DNA of 34,669 nt from Priapulus caudatus (taxonomy: Eukaryota; Priapulida; Priapulimorpha; Priapulimorphida; Priapulidae). The notes under the pieces were generated by a model. That model saw nothing but the letters and a program-made list of their open reading frames with translations. It made no database searches and was not told where the DNA came from. Below, one piece after another: positions 1 through 22,560 of the stretch. A program made the translations under genes and the position numbers. The DNA is taken from the NCBI RefSeq assembly GCF_000485595.1, contig NW_014578421.1, positions 31,290 through 65,958 on the forward strand, in the 5' to 3' direction. The stretch's first letter is position 1. Each line of letters starts with the position of its first letter.

Positions 1-225
1 ATTGACTTAAAATGATACTTTAAAAATAAGTTTAGCGAGGATAAGTGTAATAGATGTAATAACGATATGAAAGAAGATATGGAACATTTATATAATTGTG
101 ATAGTTATGAAAAATATAAGGAGGGACAAGAAATAGATAACTGGAGAAGGGACAACCATGGACTATTAAAACCTGAATTAGATTATGTACGGAAAATTCT
201 GTCGATCCGTGACACTAACATGTAG
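1..225 (+). pseudogene. Decayed C-terminal tail of a non-LTR retrotransposon reverse transcriptase (probable)
   Basis: Frame 1 is open from base 16 to a TAG at 223-225. It encodes a lysine- and glutamate-rich peptide with the pattern C-x2-C-x9-H-x3-C (Cys-Asn-Arg-Cys ... Met-Glu-His-Leu-Tyr-Asn-Cys). This spacing resembles the small zinc-binding module found near the C-terminus of many LINE-type ORF2 proteins, just after the reverse transcriptase. An in-frame TGA at 13-15 interrupts the frame, and the rest of the element would lie left of the window. The base composition is AT-rich, unlike the muscle gene exons. No reverse transcriptase catalytic motif is visible, so the call rests on one short motif. 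A chance ORF or a different zinc-finger gene remnant is possible. Confidence 0.42.
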
Positions 226-959
226 AGAATTAGAGGCGACGTTTATCCCTTTGTTTTCTAGATGAACCCCGCACTCGTTGATTCGGGTGCCTTGTGAAAT
301 ACAAGAGAGGGAACCAGATACAAGATACAAGATAATACAGTCTATTAGTACTACTATTAGCACCACGGTGCACACGCACTGTAGAGTCTCTCCTTGACGT
401 GCACATATATATACGTACGCAGTTCAGAGCTCACTATATTCATATACCTTTGTTTGTACGATGTTGTGGGTGATTCATTCGTTCCAATTGCAGTCACGCT
501 GATAACACCGCGAATACAGTTTCAAACATTTATTTTCCAGTCTAAAATTCTGCAGCAACACACCGTCTACAAATTCACGTACATTAGCTTCACAGTCACC
601 TCACATAATGCATTGACCACCTCTGTACTTCACTTCCACCGCCCGTCAGGCGCACGATTTCACAACGATGCAAGTCGGTGTCTAGGCTACAGATCAGCTT
701 TTATACAGTGCGTAACAGTTCAGTTCAAACTCAATACATATCAATTCGCTTGCCTTCAGAACATATTAGCCCTGTAGCTCACTCAGTATCTCAGTATCTC
801 AGTATCTCAGATGTATCCGGCAATCTCAGCTACAAACAAATTGGCAACTTATACACGCAAAACATTCTTCACCCATGTACCCGTAAGGCCTATACTCACG
901 TTTCTCTTTCAATTCCCAAAAGTGCGCCTACCGTTTTCATGAAAACATCCCATAATAAA
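226..959. other. Intergenic spacer, no gene seen
   Basis: No coding exon with conserved protein similarity is recognisable on either strand. The stretch holds a short tandem repeat of the octamer TCAGTATC (three perfect copies and a partial one, 783-810). TATA-like strings occur near 405-412 and 700-705, with no supporting exon evidence. The longer open frames here look like chance. Confidence 0.6.
783..810. repeat. Octamer tandem repeat (TCAGTATC)x3.5
   Basis: Three perfect copies of TCAGTATC start at 783, 791 and 799 and are followed by TCAG. It is a short microsatellite-like array in non-coding sequence upstream of actin. Confidence 0.8.
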
Positions 960-1345
960 TCTCGATTTTAAGATCTAAACGTGGAATTAAGCTCTTAAAA
1001 CTTAGTTTTAAGATTTTAAAACCAGGTTTTAAGGTCTAAAACCAAGTTTTACGCCCTAAAACTAGGTATTAAGAGCTTAAATCCGGGTTTTAGACCTTAA
1101 AACCTGGTTTTAGTGTCTAAAACTAGGTTTTATGCTTTTGGTAAAAGGCTTCCCATTCGAGAGCTTAAAACATAGTTTTAAGCTTTTAAAACATAGTTTT
1201 AAGCCATAAAACCGGGAACTAGGCCTTAAAACTAGGTTTTTTGTTCTAAAACCAAGTTTTATGCCGTGAAACTAGGTATTAGGAGCTTAAATCTGGGTTT
1301 TAGACATTAAAACCTAGTTTTAGACCTTTTTATGCTTTCTGCTTT
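960..1345. repeat. Array of imperfect palindromes of the form TAAAAC-NN-GTTTTA
   Basis: About fifteen units of a 14-16 bp palindromic core (for example TTAAAACCTGGTTTTA) recur roughly every 20-22 bp. Neighbouring cores differ by one or two substitutions and by short linkers. A higher-order copy is visible: the order of units beginning CTAAAACCAAG at 1036 recurs at 1246 (spacing 210 bp), with the same run of variant cores after it. A non-repetitive break of about 25 bp lies at 1135-1160. The array ends about 30 bp before a TATATA string and about 360 bp before the actin start codon, so it may lie in the proximal promoter. Whether it binds a factor is unknown. Confidence 0.8.
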
Positions 1346-1377
1346 TTGCTTTTTGCTTTTTGGTACAAAATGCTTTC

Positions 1378-1384
1378 TATATAC
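1378..1384 (+). promoter_or_regulatory. Candidate TATA box of the actin gene
   Basis: TATATAC lies about 325 bp upstream of the actin start codon, between the palindrome array and a GC-rich GCTGCGGCGGC block. If it is used, transcription would begin near 1405-1412. A CArG-like string, CCTTTTTATG (one mismatch to CC(A/T)6GG), sits at 1325-1334. Actin and muscle promoters often use TATA plus CArG elements, but both matches here are weak and no experimental start is available. Confidence 0.3.
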
Positions 1385-1494
1385 GCTGCGGCGGCAACCT
1401 GTTAAAGTTTTTCTGCAAGATTTTATTTGTTTATAGGTGGTTGTTAGTCAGAATGTTGGGTTGCATGCAAAGCTCGGTCGGCTGTTTTGAGAGC

Positions 1495-1680
1495 GTAAAG
1501 TAGCAGAATCTACTTCATACATGTAACCGTTTTTGGCCACGTTGCCACTGACCTAGGAAACGCCGACCGGCAAAAGGCGTGGACGAAAAGGCGCGCCAAC
1601 GTACAGTGAACTCGTGCAGTACTTATTTCGCCGGTTTTCGAAGAGTTTGGTCTAATGACAGTGGGTATCTTCTTTTGCAG
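1495..1680 (+). other. Candidate 5'UTR intron of the actin gene
   Basis: The 3' splice site is strong: a TCTAATGAC branch-point-like string, then a pyrimidine tract and TTTTGCAG ending at 1680, 23 nt before the start codon. Many animal actin genes have an intron ending just before the ATG. The donor is uncertain. GAGC|GTAAAG at 1494/1495 is one reasonable choice and would leave a first exon of roughly 85 nt after the candidate TATA box. A donor further upstream is equally possible. Confidence 0.5.
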
Positions 1681-1694
1681 CACTTCATACCTAA

Positions 1695-4592
<2,898 letters not shown>

Positions 4593-5640
4593 GTTATCTC
4601 TCTCTCTCTCTCTCTATGATCAAGACGAAGATAGAAACATTCCACTGCCCTTGTTATTCGTCTGGGCGCACCACCACTGTTCTCCTGTGTTTATCGTAAT
4701 GGCGTTGTAATGCCTTGTAATATACGCGCTTTAAGTAAATGCACTTGTGATAAAGGTACTATTTGGTGGACCCTGGCTTCTGGCAGCTGGTAATTTGTCA
4801 TGCCATCTACAATAGCAACAAAGCAGCAACATTCGCTCAACTAGCAACGTTTCACGTCTTCTGCTTCAGTTTCCTGCGAGCTCAAATAGCTAAAAAAAAC
4901 ATGTTTGTTCTTTAAGGGAGGTCATTATGATTCATTGATTATATTATTTCGTACGTAACTGATATGATATTGCGGAAATGCCTAACAATACGACAGTTGC
5001 GTCAATCAAGAATGTGTTTATTATGAAAAAAAAACTTATATTTCTATTAAATTATTTGTTGCTTTTTCTTATGTTGATTTGATCTAAGTAAATGCATAAC
5101 CAATGGGTTTTGCAATGCAGTGAACAACGTGTTGGGGTAACAACTATGATTAGATAAAATGTTAACAGCTAACTAGTAAATTAAAATGAAGCTTTTTCAT
5201 ATAATTGGTAGGTTCATGGTGATATTTCACAACGTAATACCAACAGTGACGTTTCTTTCTTTTTTGAAATTGCGCTATAAGTGCATGTAACTTGTACTTC
5301 TGTGAAACTGAATATAGAAGTTGTGTTCATACATTCACAATGCAACGCTACAGCTCCTCGTGTGTCAAACGTGTAGAATGTAGACGCATTCATTTTATAA
5401 CCGGAATTTCCATTTCAGGTGTAGAAATTTTCTAGTGGGAAGAAGCTAATATTGCCACACTAGAACAACCTTCAGTAGTAACACCAGAGAAACAGCCTAC
5501 ATCTAACGAACATATCCTGAAAATGCATGATACCGTTTACTTAAAATCGGGCTATTTATACAAATAAAACACATTTATTACATATATAATGAATATTATC
5601 GAGGAAGAAGTGAGGTAAGGGTAAGGCGAATAAAGCTGAA
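4593..5640 (+). other. Actin 3'UTR and downstream spacer
   Basis: A short (TC)n run follows the stop codon at about 4597-4613. Candidate poly(A) signals are the variant AGTAAA at 4734-4739, which is followed by a GT-rich stretch (TTGGTGG), ATTAAA at 5046-5051, and AATAAA at 5563-5568 and 5629-5634. Which one is used cannot be told from the sequence. No other gene is seen. Confidence 0.5.
4734..4739 (+). terminator. Candidate actin poly(A) signal (AGTAAA variant)
   Basis: AGTAAA lies 142 nt after the stop codon and is followed within 35 nt by GT-rich sequence, as expected of a cleavage site. It is a known but weaker variant of AATAAA. Canonical signals further on (5563, 5629) are the alternative. 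Confidence 0.3.
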
Positions 5641-6280
5641 GGCTTTACAGTCTAATATTATTGACAGGAGAGGGCGCCACAGCATCAAGCGCCCGTATTT
5701 AGTATTTATACCCTGTGTCGATATTCCTGTGTCATACCGCTACGTAGCGCGATCAAAGTGGTTAGAGTGGCACGTTCTAGTGTTTAGTACCGAAATGAAA
5801 TTTGAATTTATACTCAGCGCGTTTTATCGCTGTAATAAACTCAAGATAACTATTATACGCAAAAAACTACCCGTGCAGAATATACGAGTGTACAGAGCAG
5901 AGGGTTAAAATATTGCAAACGCGACCTCGCTACTTCGCCTGGTCGGCACTAAGCCACTAACCCGCCATAAGTGCCTCCCAATACTAATATACGGTTATGA
6001 GATGCGTAGATGTCGGCGACTTAGCGACATAGTAGTGTTTTACGTAAAGGAACGAGGCAAAATTATTAACGAATTAATACGTGAACAATCCTCGTGGTTC
6101 TTACATCTTCGTTGCTGACGGTATCAGTGCCTCCCTCTACCGGCAACCCAATGGTTTGTCGTAAATATTTGATCAGGAGCTAACTCGACTGCGATCTCAA
6201 CTTGCTTCCGATCAATCCGATGAAGTGCCCTACGAGGTTGAGACCGCTAACGGCTTCCAGCTCCAGCGCAGCTCTATTCT

Positions 6281-6398
6281 CGACTATACTTTACTATAAT
6301 TTATTCTACTCTATTCTACTCTACTCCAATTTACTATACTCTACTATACTATACTCTACTCTTCTCTACCCTATTGTACTCAGCTCTACCCTACTCCA
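6281..6398. repeat. Degenerate TACTA/TACTC pentamer microsatellite
   Basis: Repeats of TACTA, TACTC and TTCTA fill the stretch with substitutions and small phase shifts. The open frame that crosses it is a product of low complexity and is not a gene. Confidence 0.8.
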
Positions 6399-6552
6399 TA
6401 TGGGTTCAGTGGGAAGCATCGTTTTACGTCGCGTGCATTGATGTAAGGATATATAAGGTAAAGATTCAGTCATCTCAATGCGGATATACTTGTTCTAAAT
6501 ATAGATACCCTGTCGTCTGCTGATTACGTAAGGTCTGTGTGCGTTTACCGGC

Positions 6553-6815
6553 ATCTTAGTTTAATTAAGAAGATAGAATGAAAAGATTTTAGTGGAAAAC
6601 TACGCAATTGAGATATTCTGCCGTGTTTAAATAGTCTCGTTGCAGCCCGAATATTTTCAGTTCAGTATTCCGATCTAATTCTTAGGCACATCTAAGTTTA
6701 ATTAAGAAGATAGAATGAAAATATTTTAGTGGAAAACTACGCAATTGAGATATTCTGCCGTGTTTATTTAGTCTCGTTGCAGCCCGAATATTTTCAGTTC
6801 AGTATTCCGATCTAA
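6553..6815. repeat. Tandem duplication, period 137 bp, two copies
   Basis: The block beginning AGTTTAATTAAGAAGATAG (6558) recurs at 6695 with only a few substitutions, through CAGTATTCCGATCTAA. The spacing is 137 bp. The high identity implies a recent duplication. No coding potential is seen. Confidence 0.88.
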
Positions 6816-7243
6816 CGTGTATTCTACTGTGTGTGTGTGCGTCTGTAGAAGTAGGCGTGTGTACGTCTGTGTGCGCGTGTGCTTGAGGGGTGCGTAACAT
6901 CATAAGCTCCCGTCTGACAGATCGGCTATGGATGTTTTATTATCATGTCTAAGAAAGTGCAAAATGCCTTTGTAGTCTGTGATTAGATGATTGATGGGAC
7001 AGATCATTTATAAGTAAATCTAAATTCAATTGCTCGCGGTGTGGGGGTAATAACGCGAAATTGTCTAGATTTTGAACGAGATTCGTTGTTTGCGGTAGTT
7101 TGATTTGAGTCCTACTGATTCATGTCTCGCTTTTCTTTTCTACAACAACTTTCTTTACTCAACTATTTTTTTGCACCTTTATACAGCAAATATTCATTTA
7201 CTAATGAAAAACTAGAATGCTTGCGTGTTTGTATAGTGCATGT

Positions 7244-7299
7244 AGAATATCAAGAGTAAGATAATAACCCATGGGTCATTATCTTACTCTTGAGAATAT
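7244..7299. mobile_element. 42-bp near-perfect palindrome flanked by 7-bp direct repeats
   Basis: The arms are 7251-7270 and 7273-7292. Each is 20 bp with a single mismatch, around the centre CCCATGGG. AGAATAT occurs directly before the left arm (7244-7250) and directly after the right arm (7293-7299), as a target-site duplication would. This looks like a very small fold-back insertion or the residue of one, but it encodes nothing and the family is unknown. A hairpin of non-transposon origin is possible. Confidence 0.5.
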
Positions 7300-7454
7300 G
7301 TATACGTTTTCCATATGCGAAGGAAACTGAATTGTCCTCTAATAGTACGCAGCGCATGTACAATTACCAGTACTTTCTCTAGTTTATCGCAATGAAGACG
7401 GGCGAAAGGAGACGAAACATGAGAGCAGAGAAACAACAGAATGTCAAATGAATC

Positions 7455-7795
7455 AGAATTACGATGAAGCTATTTATTGACAAACCATACATGTCTAGCG
7501 ACAGCTAGTCCCCGTAGGATAAAGGCGTTTTGTATCTACACTTTTAGCAGCTTTACAGCTACAAATTTATTTTTATCAGCCGAATATTCTCGTCACGTTT
7601 ACGTGACTATGAGATCGTTTGCTAAGGCACTATATGCAATGGCGGCAATAAAGACGGCTGTCTGTAGCGGAGGACCCGCGCCGTAGCCCAGCCACTACCA
7701 TGTTGTGAACAAAGAGCAGGCAGCCACGGGGGTCCAATCGTGCAAGCAAATGGATATCAGCACTATGGCAAACGCGGAAACCGGGCTTCGGTTCC
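7455..7795 (-). other. 3'UTR of MHC copy A
   Basis: Sequence follows the copy A stop codon (TAA at 7798-7796 read on the - strand). It contains a block at about 7672-7702 that resembles 25211-25241 in the copy B 3'UTR, which supports the assignment. Two AATAAA signals on the - strand (7566-7571 and 7473-7478) bound the likely end. Confidence 0.65.
7473..7478 (-). terminator. Candidate distal poly(A) signal of MHC copy A
   Basis: The + strand reads TTTATT, so AATAAA lies on the gene strand about 320 nt past the stop codon. A second AATAAA at 7566-7571 (about 225 nt past the stop) is an equally good proximal candidate. Confidence 0.45.
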
Positions 7796-17979
<10,184 letters not shown>

Positions 17980-17992
17980 GGCGTTCTATGGT

Positions 17993-18551
17993 CTGCAGAC
18001 GGCCCAAGTGGTAATGCAGACAAGGGCGGTAGTAGCTGTTGATGCATAAACACACGCGGATGACGTCGTTCGTAAAAGCTGGTAAATTTCGCATTACGAT
18101 GATATTGTACATATCTATGTTCTACATAATCTACGCGGATATTATATTATACACTGCAGATATTATGAGATGTAAGCACAGGGAACATGCGGGTCTGGTG
18201 TACGCTAACGATTTGCTCACTGCTACCATAGCTCAACTCTTACGTTTAACGAAACGGCAATTATTTTACATCGTTAACGTTTTCCGCTATTAGTATACGG
18301 CACTAGAGCCAAAATGATTCTTTGAAGATAAAGTATTATATAATAGCACATACCCTTAAACACAGCGTAAATATTTTCGACAATTCCTCTTGGACCAAAC
18401 TATGTTTTTATAGCAAATTTTGCGTTTAGCACTGCAGTTATCATATAGGCTTGTAGCTTTCTGAAGCTGAGCATTCAAGACACCGATAAGTGTTCATGTA
18501 CGAGAGAAACTAGCTATTACGAAGCAAAGCAATGCATAGTGTTGTACTTAC
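17993..18551 (-). other. Copy A intron 1 in the 5'UTR (559 bp)
   Basis: It joins the non-coding first exon (donor CTACC|GTAAGT, intron starting at 18551) to exon 2 (acceptor GTCTGCAG, exon from 17992, 13 nt before the ATG). First introns of muscle myosin genes often carry enhancers. Nothing specific is recognised here. Confidence 0.65.
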
Positions 18552-18573
18552 GGTAGTCCAGTCGGATCTGCTG
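18552..18573 (-). other. Non-coding exon 1 of MHC copy A (start approximate)
   Basis: This short exon is defined by the perfect donor GTAAGT (18546-18551) and by the TATA box about 25-30 nt upstream, which predicts transcription starting near 18570-18575. The exact 5' end is inferred from TATA spacing only. A short non-coding leader exon is common in sarcomeric MHC genes. Confidence 0.55.
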
Positions 18574-18595
18574 CCAGTTCAACGAGATATCTGGT

Positions 18596-18603
18596 CTTTT
18601 ATA
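18596..18603 (-). promoter_or_regulatory. TATA box of MHC copy A
   Basis: The - strand reads TATAAAAG, a strong TATA consensus, about 45 nt upstream of a consensus splice donor and followed by no other competing signal. It is in the right place and orientation for the gene. Confidence 0.65.
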
Positions 18604-18651
18604 CCAGAATTGCGGAAGCCGACTCCTTGATAGCGTTTGTCACGCACGCTC

Positions 18652-18665
18652 CTATTGGCCAATAG
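18652..18665 (-). promoter_or_regulatory. Palindromic double CCAAT element upstream of MHC copy A
   Basis: CTATTGGCCAATAG is a perfect 14-bp palindrome holding ATTGG and CCAAT on both strands. It is about 50 bp upstream of the TATA box, near -80 to -95, where CCAAT elements usually lie. NF-Y is the known CCAAT-binding factor. Its use here is inference. Confidence 0.5.
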
Positions 18666-19189
18666 TTTGCATTCTTTCACCGTGGCTCCAATCAAAGACA
18701 ATGGTACATCGACCAAACATCGACCAAGCTCGAGACAAAAAGTGATCTACTGTGAAGACGAAAATAGTTCCCGTGACAGTGTGGGTCGTCAGAAAAGGCC
18801 AGGGGTGCATGGATACCCATGTGCATATGTGGGATTTAAGAGTTGAACTATTTTAAGACACTTATATATATAGGTGTCACGTAACTGCAGTTAAACAGCG
18901 GGAATGCCAGATGCCGCTATTAAATCATAACCGTATGCGAATTATAAACTTTTGTCGTATCGTGTTATTGCGCATGTCGATGTCTTTTAGTAGGTTTAAT
19001 TTTTAATTTTGTAATTGTATACTTCATATGAAATCCTTTGATTTGTAACATAATGTAAATCAATTGCTAGATAATATGTTGAATCGATAGCGAGAATAGA
19101 GCAGAAGGAGAGGAGAGGTGGTGAGAGCGGTGGGACAAGAGCGGATGCAATAGTGCGAACGCAGGAGACGGCAGCGAGAAATAGGGAAA
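18666..19189. other. Upstream flank of MHC copy A
   Basis: It holds near-matches to muscle regulatory motifs only: CTATTTTAAG at 18848-18857 (one base off the MEF2 consensus) and CATGTG/CATATG E-box-like strings around 18821-18832. No gene is seen. Promoter function is inferred from position. Confidence 0.4.
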
Positions 19190-19213
19190 GTAAGAGAGAG
19201 AGAGGGGAGAGGG

Positions 19214-19305
<92 letters not shown>
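19190..19305. repeat. (GA)n microsatellite
   Basis: Nearly pure GA dinucleotide repeat with a few GGGG and AAA interruptions at its left end. The Arg-Glu and Leu-Ser reading frames on the two strands are artefacts. Confidence 0.95.
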
Positions 19306-19306
<1 letters not shown>

Positions 19307-19829
19307 CACGAAAAGGCGATAGCGAAAATAAATACTATATAGATGGAGAGAGCAGGAGAGCGATATTTTATTGTTCTCATCGCACGTGAAAAGTGGGTCG
19401 GTCGGTATGACGCACTCACAGGGTCTATGCACGAGCACGGCCAGAGCGGTATTTCATTCATGAGGGGAAGGGGTTTCACTTACATGTTTTATTTATCGAT
19501 TCATTTGATCGGCTTTGTTGTGTTTTTTGTGTGTTACACGTGTATATGTTACTGAGCTTTTTTTTGCTAATATTTTTTTTCTCTTCCACTACGACTCACG
19601 ATGGTTTTCCCACGCGTATTGTTCATGTTATTTCTACGCATTGTTACAGCGCGCAGAGTTCTATTTTCTTTTCACTTACTACGCGTGAAACATTATATAC
19701 ACCAGTAATACGTGTGCGTTTTGTTTCCTGTTGTTTAGTAGTATCAATGGAATGGAATGCAATGAACTCTTTGTGTGCTAGTTTTTTGCTCACTTCAACA
19801 AAGCTTATAAGCTTATAGTTGGTAAATAG
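19306..19829. other. Spacer between GA arrays
   Basis: No gene or conserved motif is recognised on either strand. Confidence 0.6.
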
Positions 19830-20035
19830 TGCATAAGAGAGAGAGAAGAGAGAGAGAGGGAGAGAGAGAGAGAGCGAGCGAGAGCGAGAGGCGAAGCGAG
19901 AGCCGAGACGAGAGAGAGAGCGAGAAGCTGAGAGAGAGAGAGAGAGAAGAGAGAGAGCGAGAGAGAGAGAGAGCAGAGAGAGCGAGAGCGAGAGCAGAGC
20001 GAGAAGGCGAGAGAGAGAGAGAGAGAGAGAGAGAA

Positions 20036-20076
<41 letters not shown>

Positions 20077-20126
20077 AGCGAGCGAGAAGGAGAGAGAGAG
20101 AGGAGAGAGAAAAGAGAGAGAGAGAG

Positions 20127-20177
<51 letters not shown>

Positions 20178-20219
20178 AGAATAAGAGCGAGCAGAGCGAG
20201 AAGAGCGAGAGAGCAAGGG

Positions 20220-20275
<56 letters not shown>
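19830..20275. repeat. Interrupted (GA)n / GAGC-rich microsatellite
   Basis: A 445-bp purine-rich mosaic of GA repeats broken by GAGCGAGCGAGA and GAAGC units. The strand is almost free of T. The long open frames on both strands, with Ser-Leu or Arg-Glu repeats, come from repeat composition. Confidence 0.95.
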
Positions 20276-20277
<2 letters not shown>

Positions 20278-20818
20278 ATATACTGTTCATGCTAATACAA
20301 ATAGGCGATTTATTATTCTACTGCGATATTTATATCAGAAAAGGGAGGGTACTCGAAACGCCAGCGAGTTGAAGAGATGTACAGATGTTCCGTGATGCAT
20401 GCGGCGCCTCACGCTGGAAATGTCGTTGAACCATCCCCTAGAGCTTGTAGATCTAGGGCCTCTCCACGTGCAAGATGCGATCGATCTATTTTAAGTTTGT
20501 CGTCTGCACTTTCGTAACCGTACACCCGTCAGACGCCGCTTTCAATGCGGAAAGTTCAAAATGCGGTGAGCTCTCTCGCTCTCTGGCGTTAGTTTTCTTG
20601 ATTAATGTATAGGCGCGTGAAAATTTCCGACTGTGTTATGCGCTGCCGGATTATACCAATAGACTCGGAATAAATTGCTCGTAAATAACACTTGAGGATC
20701 GCAATAGCGAGGTTTTATTCAGAAATACATTAGTTGGCCCCTATGCTGGTTATAGCATAAAACATCCCGTAGCGCATAGCCTTACCAGGATACGATAGAA
20801 CTTAGAAGGGAACTGCAA
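20276..20818. other. Spacer, no gene seen
   Basis: Unique sequence of mixed composition. No exon, RNA gene or regulatory signal could be supported. Confidence 0.55.
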
Positions 20819-20844
20819 TTACAACTACAACAGCTACAACAACA

Positions 20845-20879
<35 letters not shown>

Positions 20880-21332
20880 AACAACAACAACAACAACAGC
20901 AACAACAACAACGACGACGACGACAACAACAACAACAACAACAGCAACAACAACAACTACAACAACTACAACCACAACGACGATGACGACGACGACAACA
21001 ACAACAACAACAACAACAACAATAAGAAAGGGAAGAAGAATCGTTCTACAGACGGCTCATGACAGTAAAAGACGAATAGGAAGAAGAAAAAGGAGAAGAA
21101 GAAGAAGAAGAAAAGGAAGTGGCGAGGGAGGAGAAGGAAGAGGAAGGGGGGAGTAGGAGAAAGGGGATGAGAAAGGAGATTATAAAGGGGAGAAGAATAA
21201 GTAGTAGTATAGGGAGAAGAAATCGACGACGACGACGAAGAAGAAGAAGACTAGGAAGTACAACAAGAAGAACGACAAAAACAAAAATAACAGCAACAGC
21301 AGCAGCAACAACAGCAACAACAACAACAGGGA
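20819..21332. repeat. Trinucleotide mosaic (ACA/ACG, then GAA/GGA, then CAA/CAG)
   Basis: The first part (20819-21023) alternates blocks of ACG, ACA and single CAG or ACT triplets. The middle (21060-21250) is GAA/AGG-rich and ends in GACGAC...GAAGAAG. The last part (21259-21332) is CAA/CAG-rich. The + strand has very few T. No exon signals are present, so this is best read as expanded microsatellite. Confidence 0.88.
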
Positions 21333-22071
21333 AGGAATAACAAAAATGAAGGAACGAACAATCGCTCTACCGTCCGCAAACCTCCGCCTATAACCCAACA
21401 GCGAGCAACGACACCTCCCCACGACTCTACGCGGATGAGATCTACACACTCACGCCATCGTCAGCATTAAATAACCGAACCAACGCGTCATCGGCTACGG
21501 GTTGCTACGGTTTACCGCACAGACGCTGATTTGATCGCCATCTCCGGACGCCGCGGCTCGAAGCTTCACTGGTTTCTTCTTAGCTTCGCATGCCGGAGGA
21601 TGGTGTATCCCCCTGCTGGGTGTATAATAACGGACCAGGACGCGTATCATACATGCTAGTCGATGTAAGTCTGATGGTGCAAAGGCCATCATCTTGCGTA
21701 GATGGCTACGGCATTATCACAGATGCGGTCCTGTTTGCATCTCAGTATATTCACACACAGTCATCGTGCTAGAACCTGCGAGCGTTCTCCTTTCCTGCAA
21801 ACATTTTACACGTATATACACTTGTCCTGCTAACACTGTCCCGCGTGCTGTCTCCTGTCGACGTGATGTTTTACGCACACAGCTTCTGCTGGCTCCTCTA
21901 GGCGTGGTGTATTCAATCACCGTCTAATCACACATCGTCTGTCTGCCTCCTGTCCTCCCCGCACCCTGACCATGGTACCACGCAGTGGCTTCATCGTATA
22001 AATCAATTATATTACTTTTTTATCACCACTACACACACACCGCGTACATATAGATATTCTTCCCCGCATAA
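21333..22071. other. Spacer, no gene seen
   Basis: Mixed-composition unique sequence with no recognisable coding or RNA feature. Confidence 0.55.
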
Positions 22072-22560
22072 TTGTCAACTTTCTTTTACACACATGCAGT
22101 TCCCCGCACACTGTCCCACACACACACACACTGTCAACTGTCCTAAACACATTGTCGACTGCCCTACACACACTGTCCATTTAATGGCAATGTACCGTAC
22201 TACACACACTACCACTGGCCTGCATACATTTGTAGTGTCAACGTATCGTCTTATCGGCATTGTCAACGGATTTCCTCCTATTGTCAACACACTGCCCTGT
22301 ACACATTGTCAACACACTGCCCTGCACACATTGTCAACACACTGTCCTGTACACATTGTCAACATACTGTCCTGTACACATTGTCAACACACTGCCCTGT
22401 ACACATTGTCAACATACTGTCCTGTACACATTGTCCACACACTGCCCTGTACACATTGTCCACGTATTGTCTTGTACAAATTGTCCACACACTGCCCTGC
22501 ATACATTGTCCACACACTGCCTCACACATATTGTCCACGTACGCTCTGTCCAATATACTC
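22072..22560. repeat. 25-bp minisatellite, 11 clear copies plus a degenerate lead-in
   Basis: TTGTC occurs at exact 25-bp steps: 22281, 22306, 22331, 22356, 22381, 22406, 22431, 22456, 22481, 22506 and 22531. The unit reads TTGTCAACACACTG followed by CCCTGTACACA, with variants CAACATACTG and CCACACACTG. Degenerate ACTGTC and TTGTC units precede it from 22072. All three forward frames stay open because 25 is not a multiple of three and the unit lacks stops. This is not coding evidence. Confidence 0.92.

Larger units (their letters stand above)
5641..7454. other. Convergent intergenic region between actin and MHC copy A
   Basis: There is no recognisable exon on either strand. The region contains the pentamer microsatellite, the 137-bp tandem duplication, a GTGTGTG-rich patch around 6829-6885 and the 42-bp palindrome, each listed separately. 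Confidence 0.6.

Noticed and set aside
1325-1334. CArG box for the actin promoter
   Set aside because: CCTTTTTATG has one mismatch in the essential GG, so it is only noted as CArG-like.
19644-20290. Long open frames of Ser-Leu or Arg-Glu repeats on both strands
   Set aside because: They are translations of (GA)n microsatellite. There are no splice signals, conserved residues or plausible starts.
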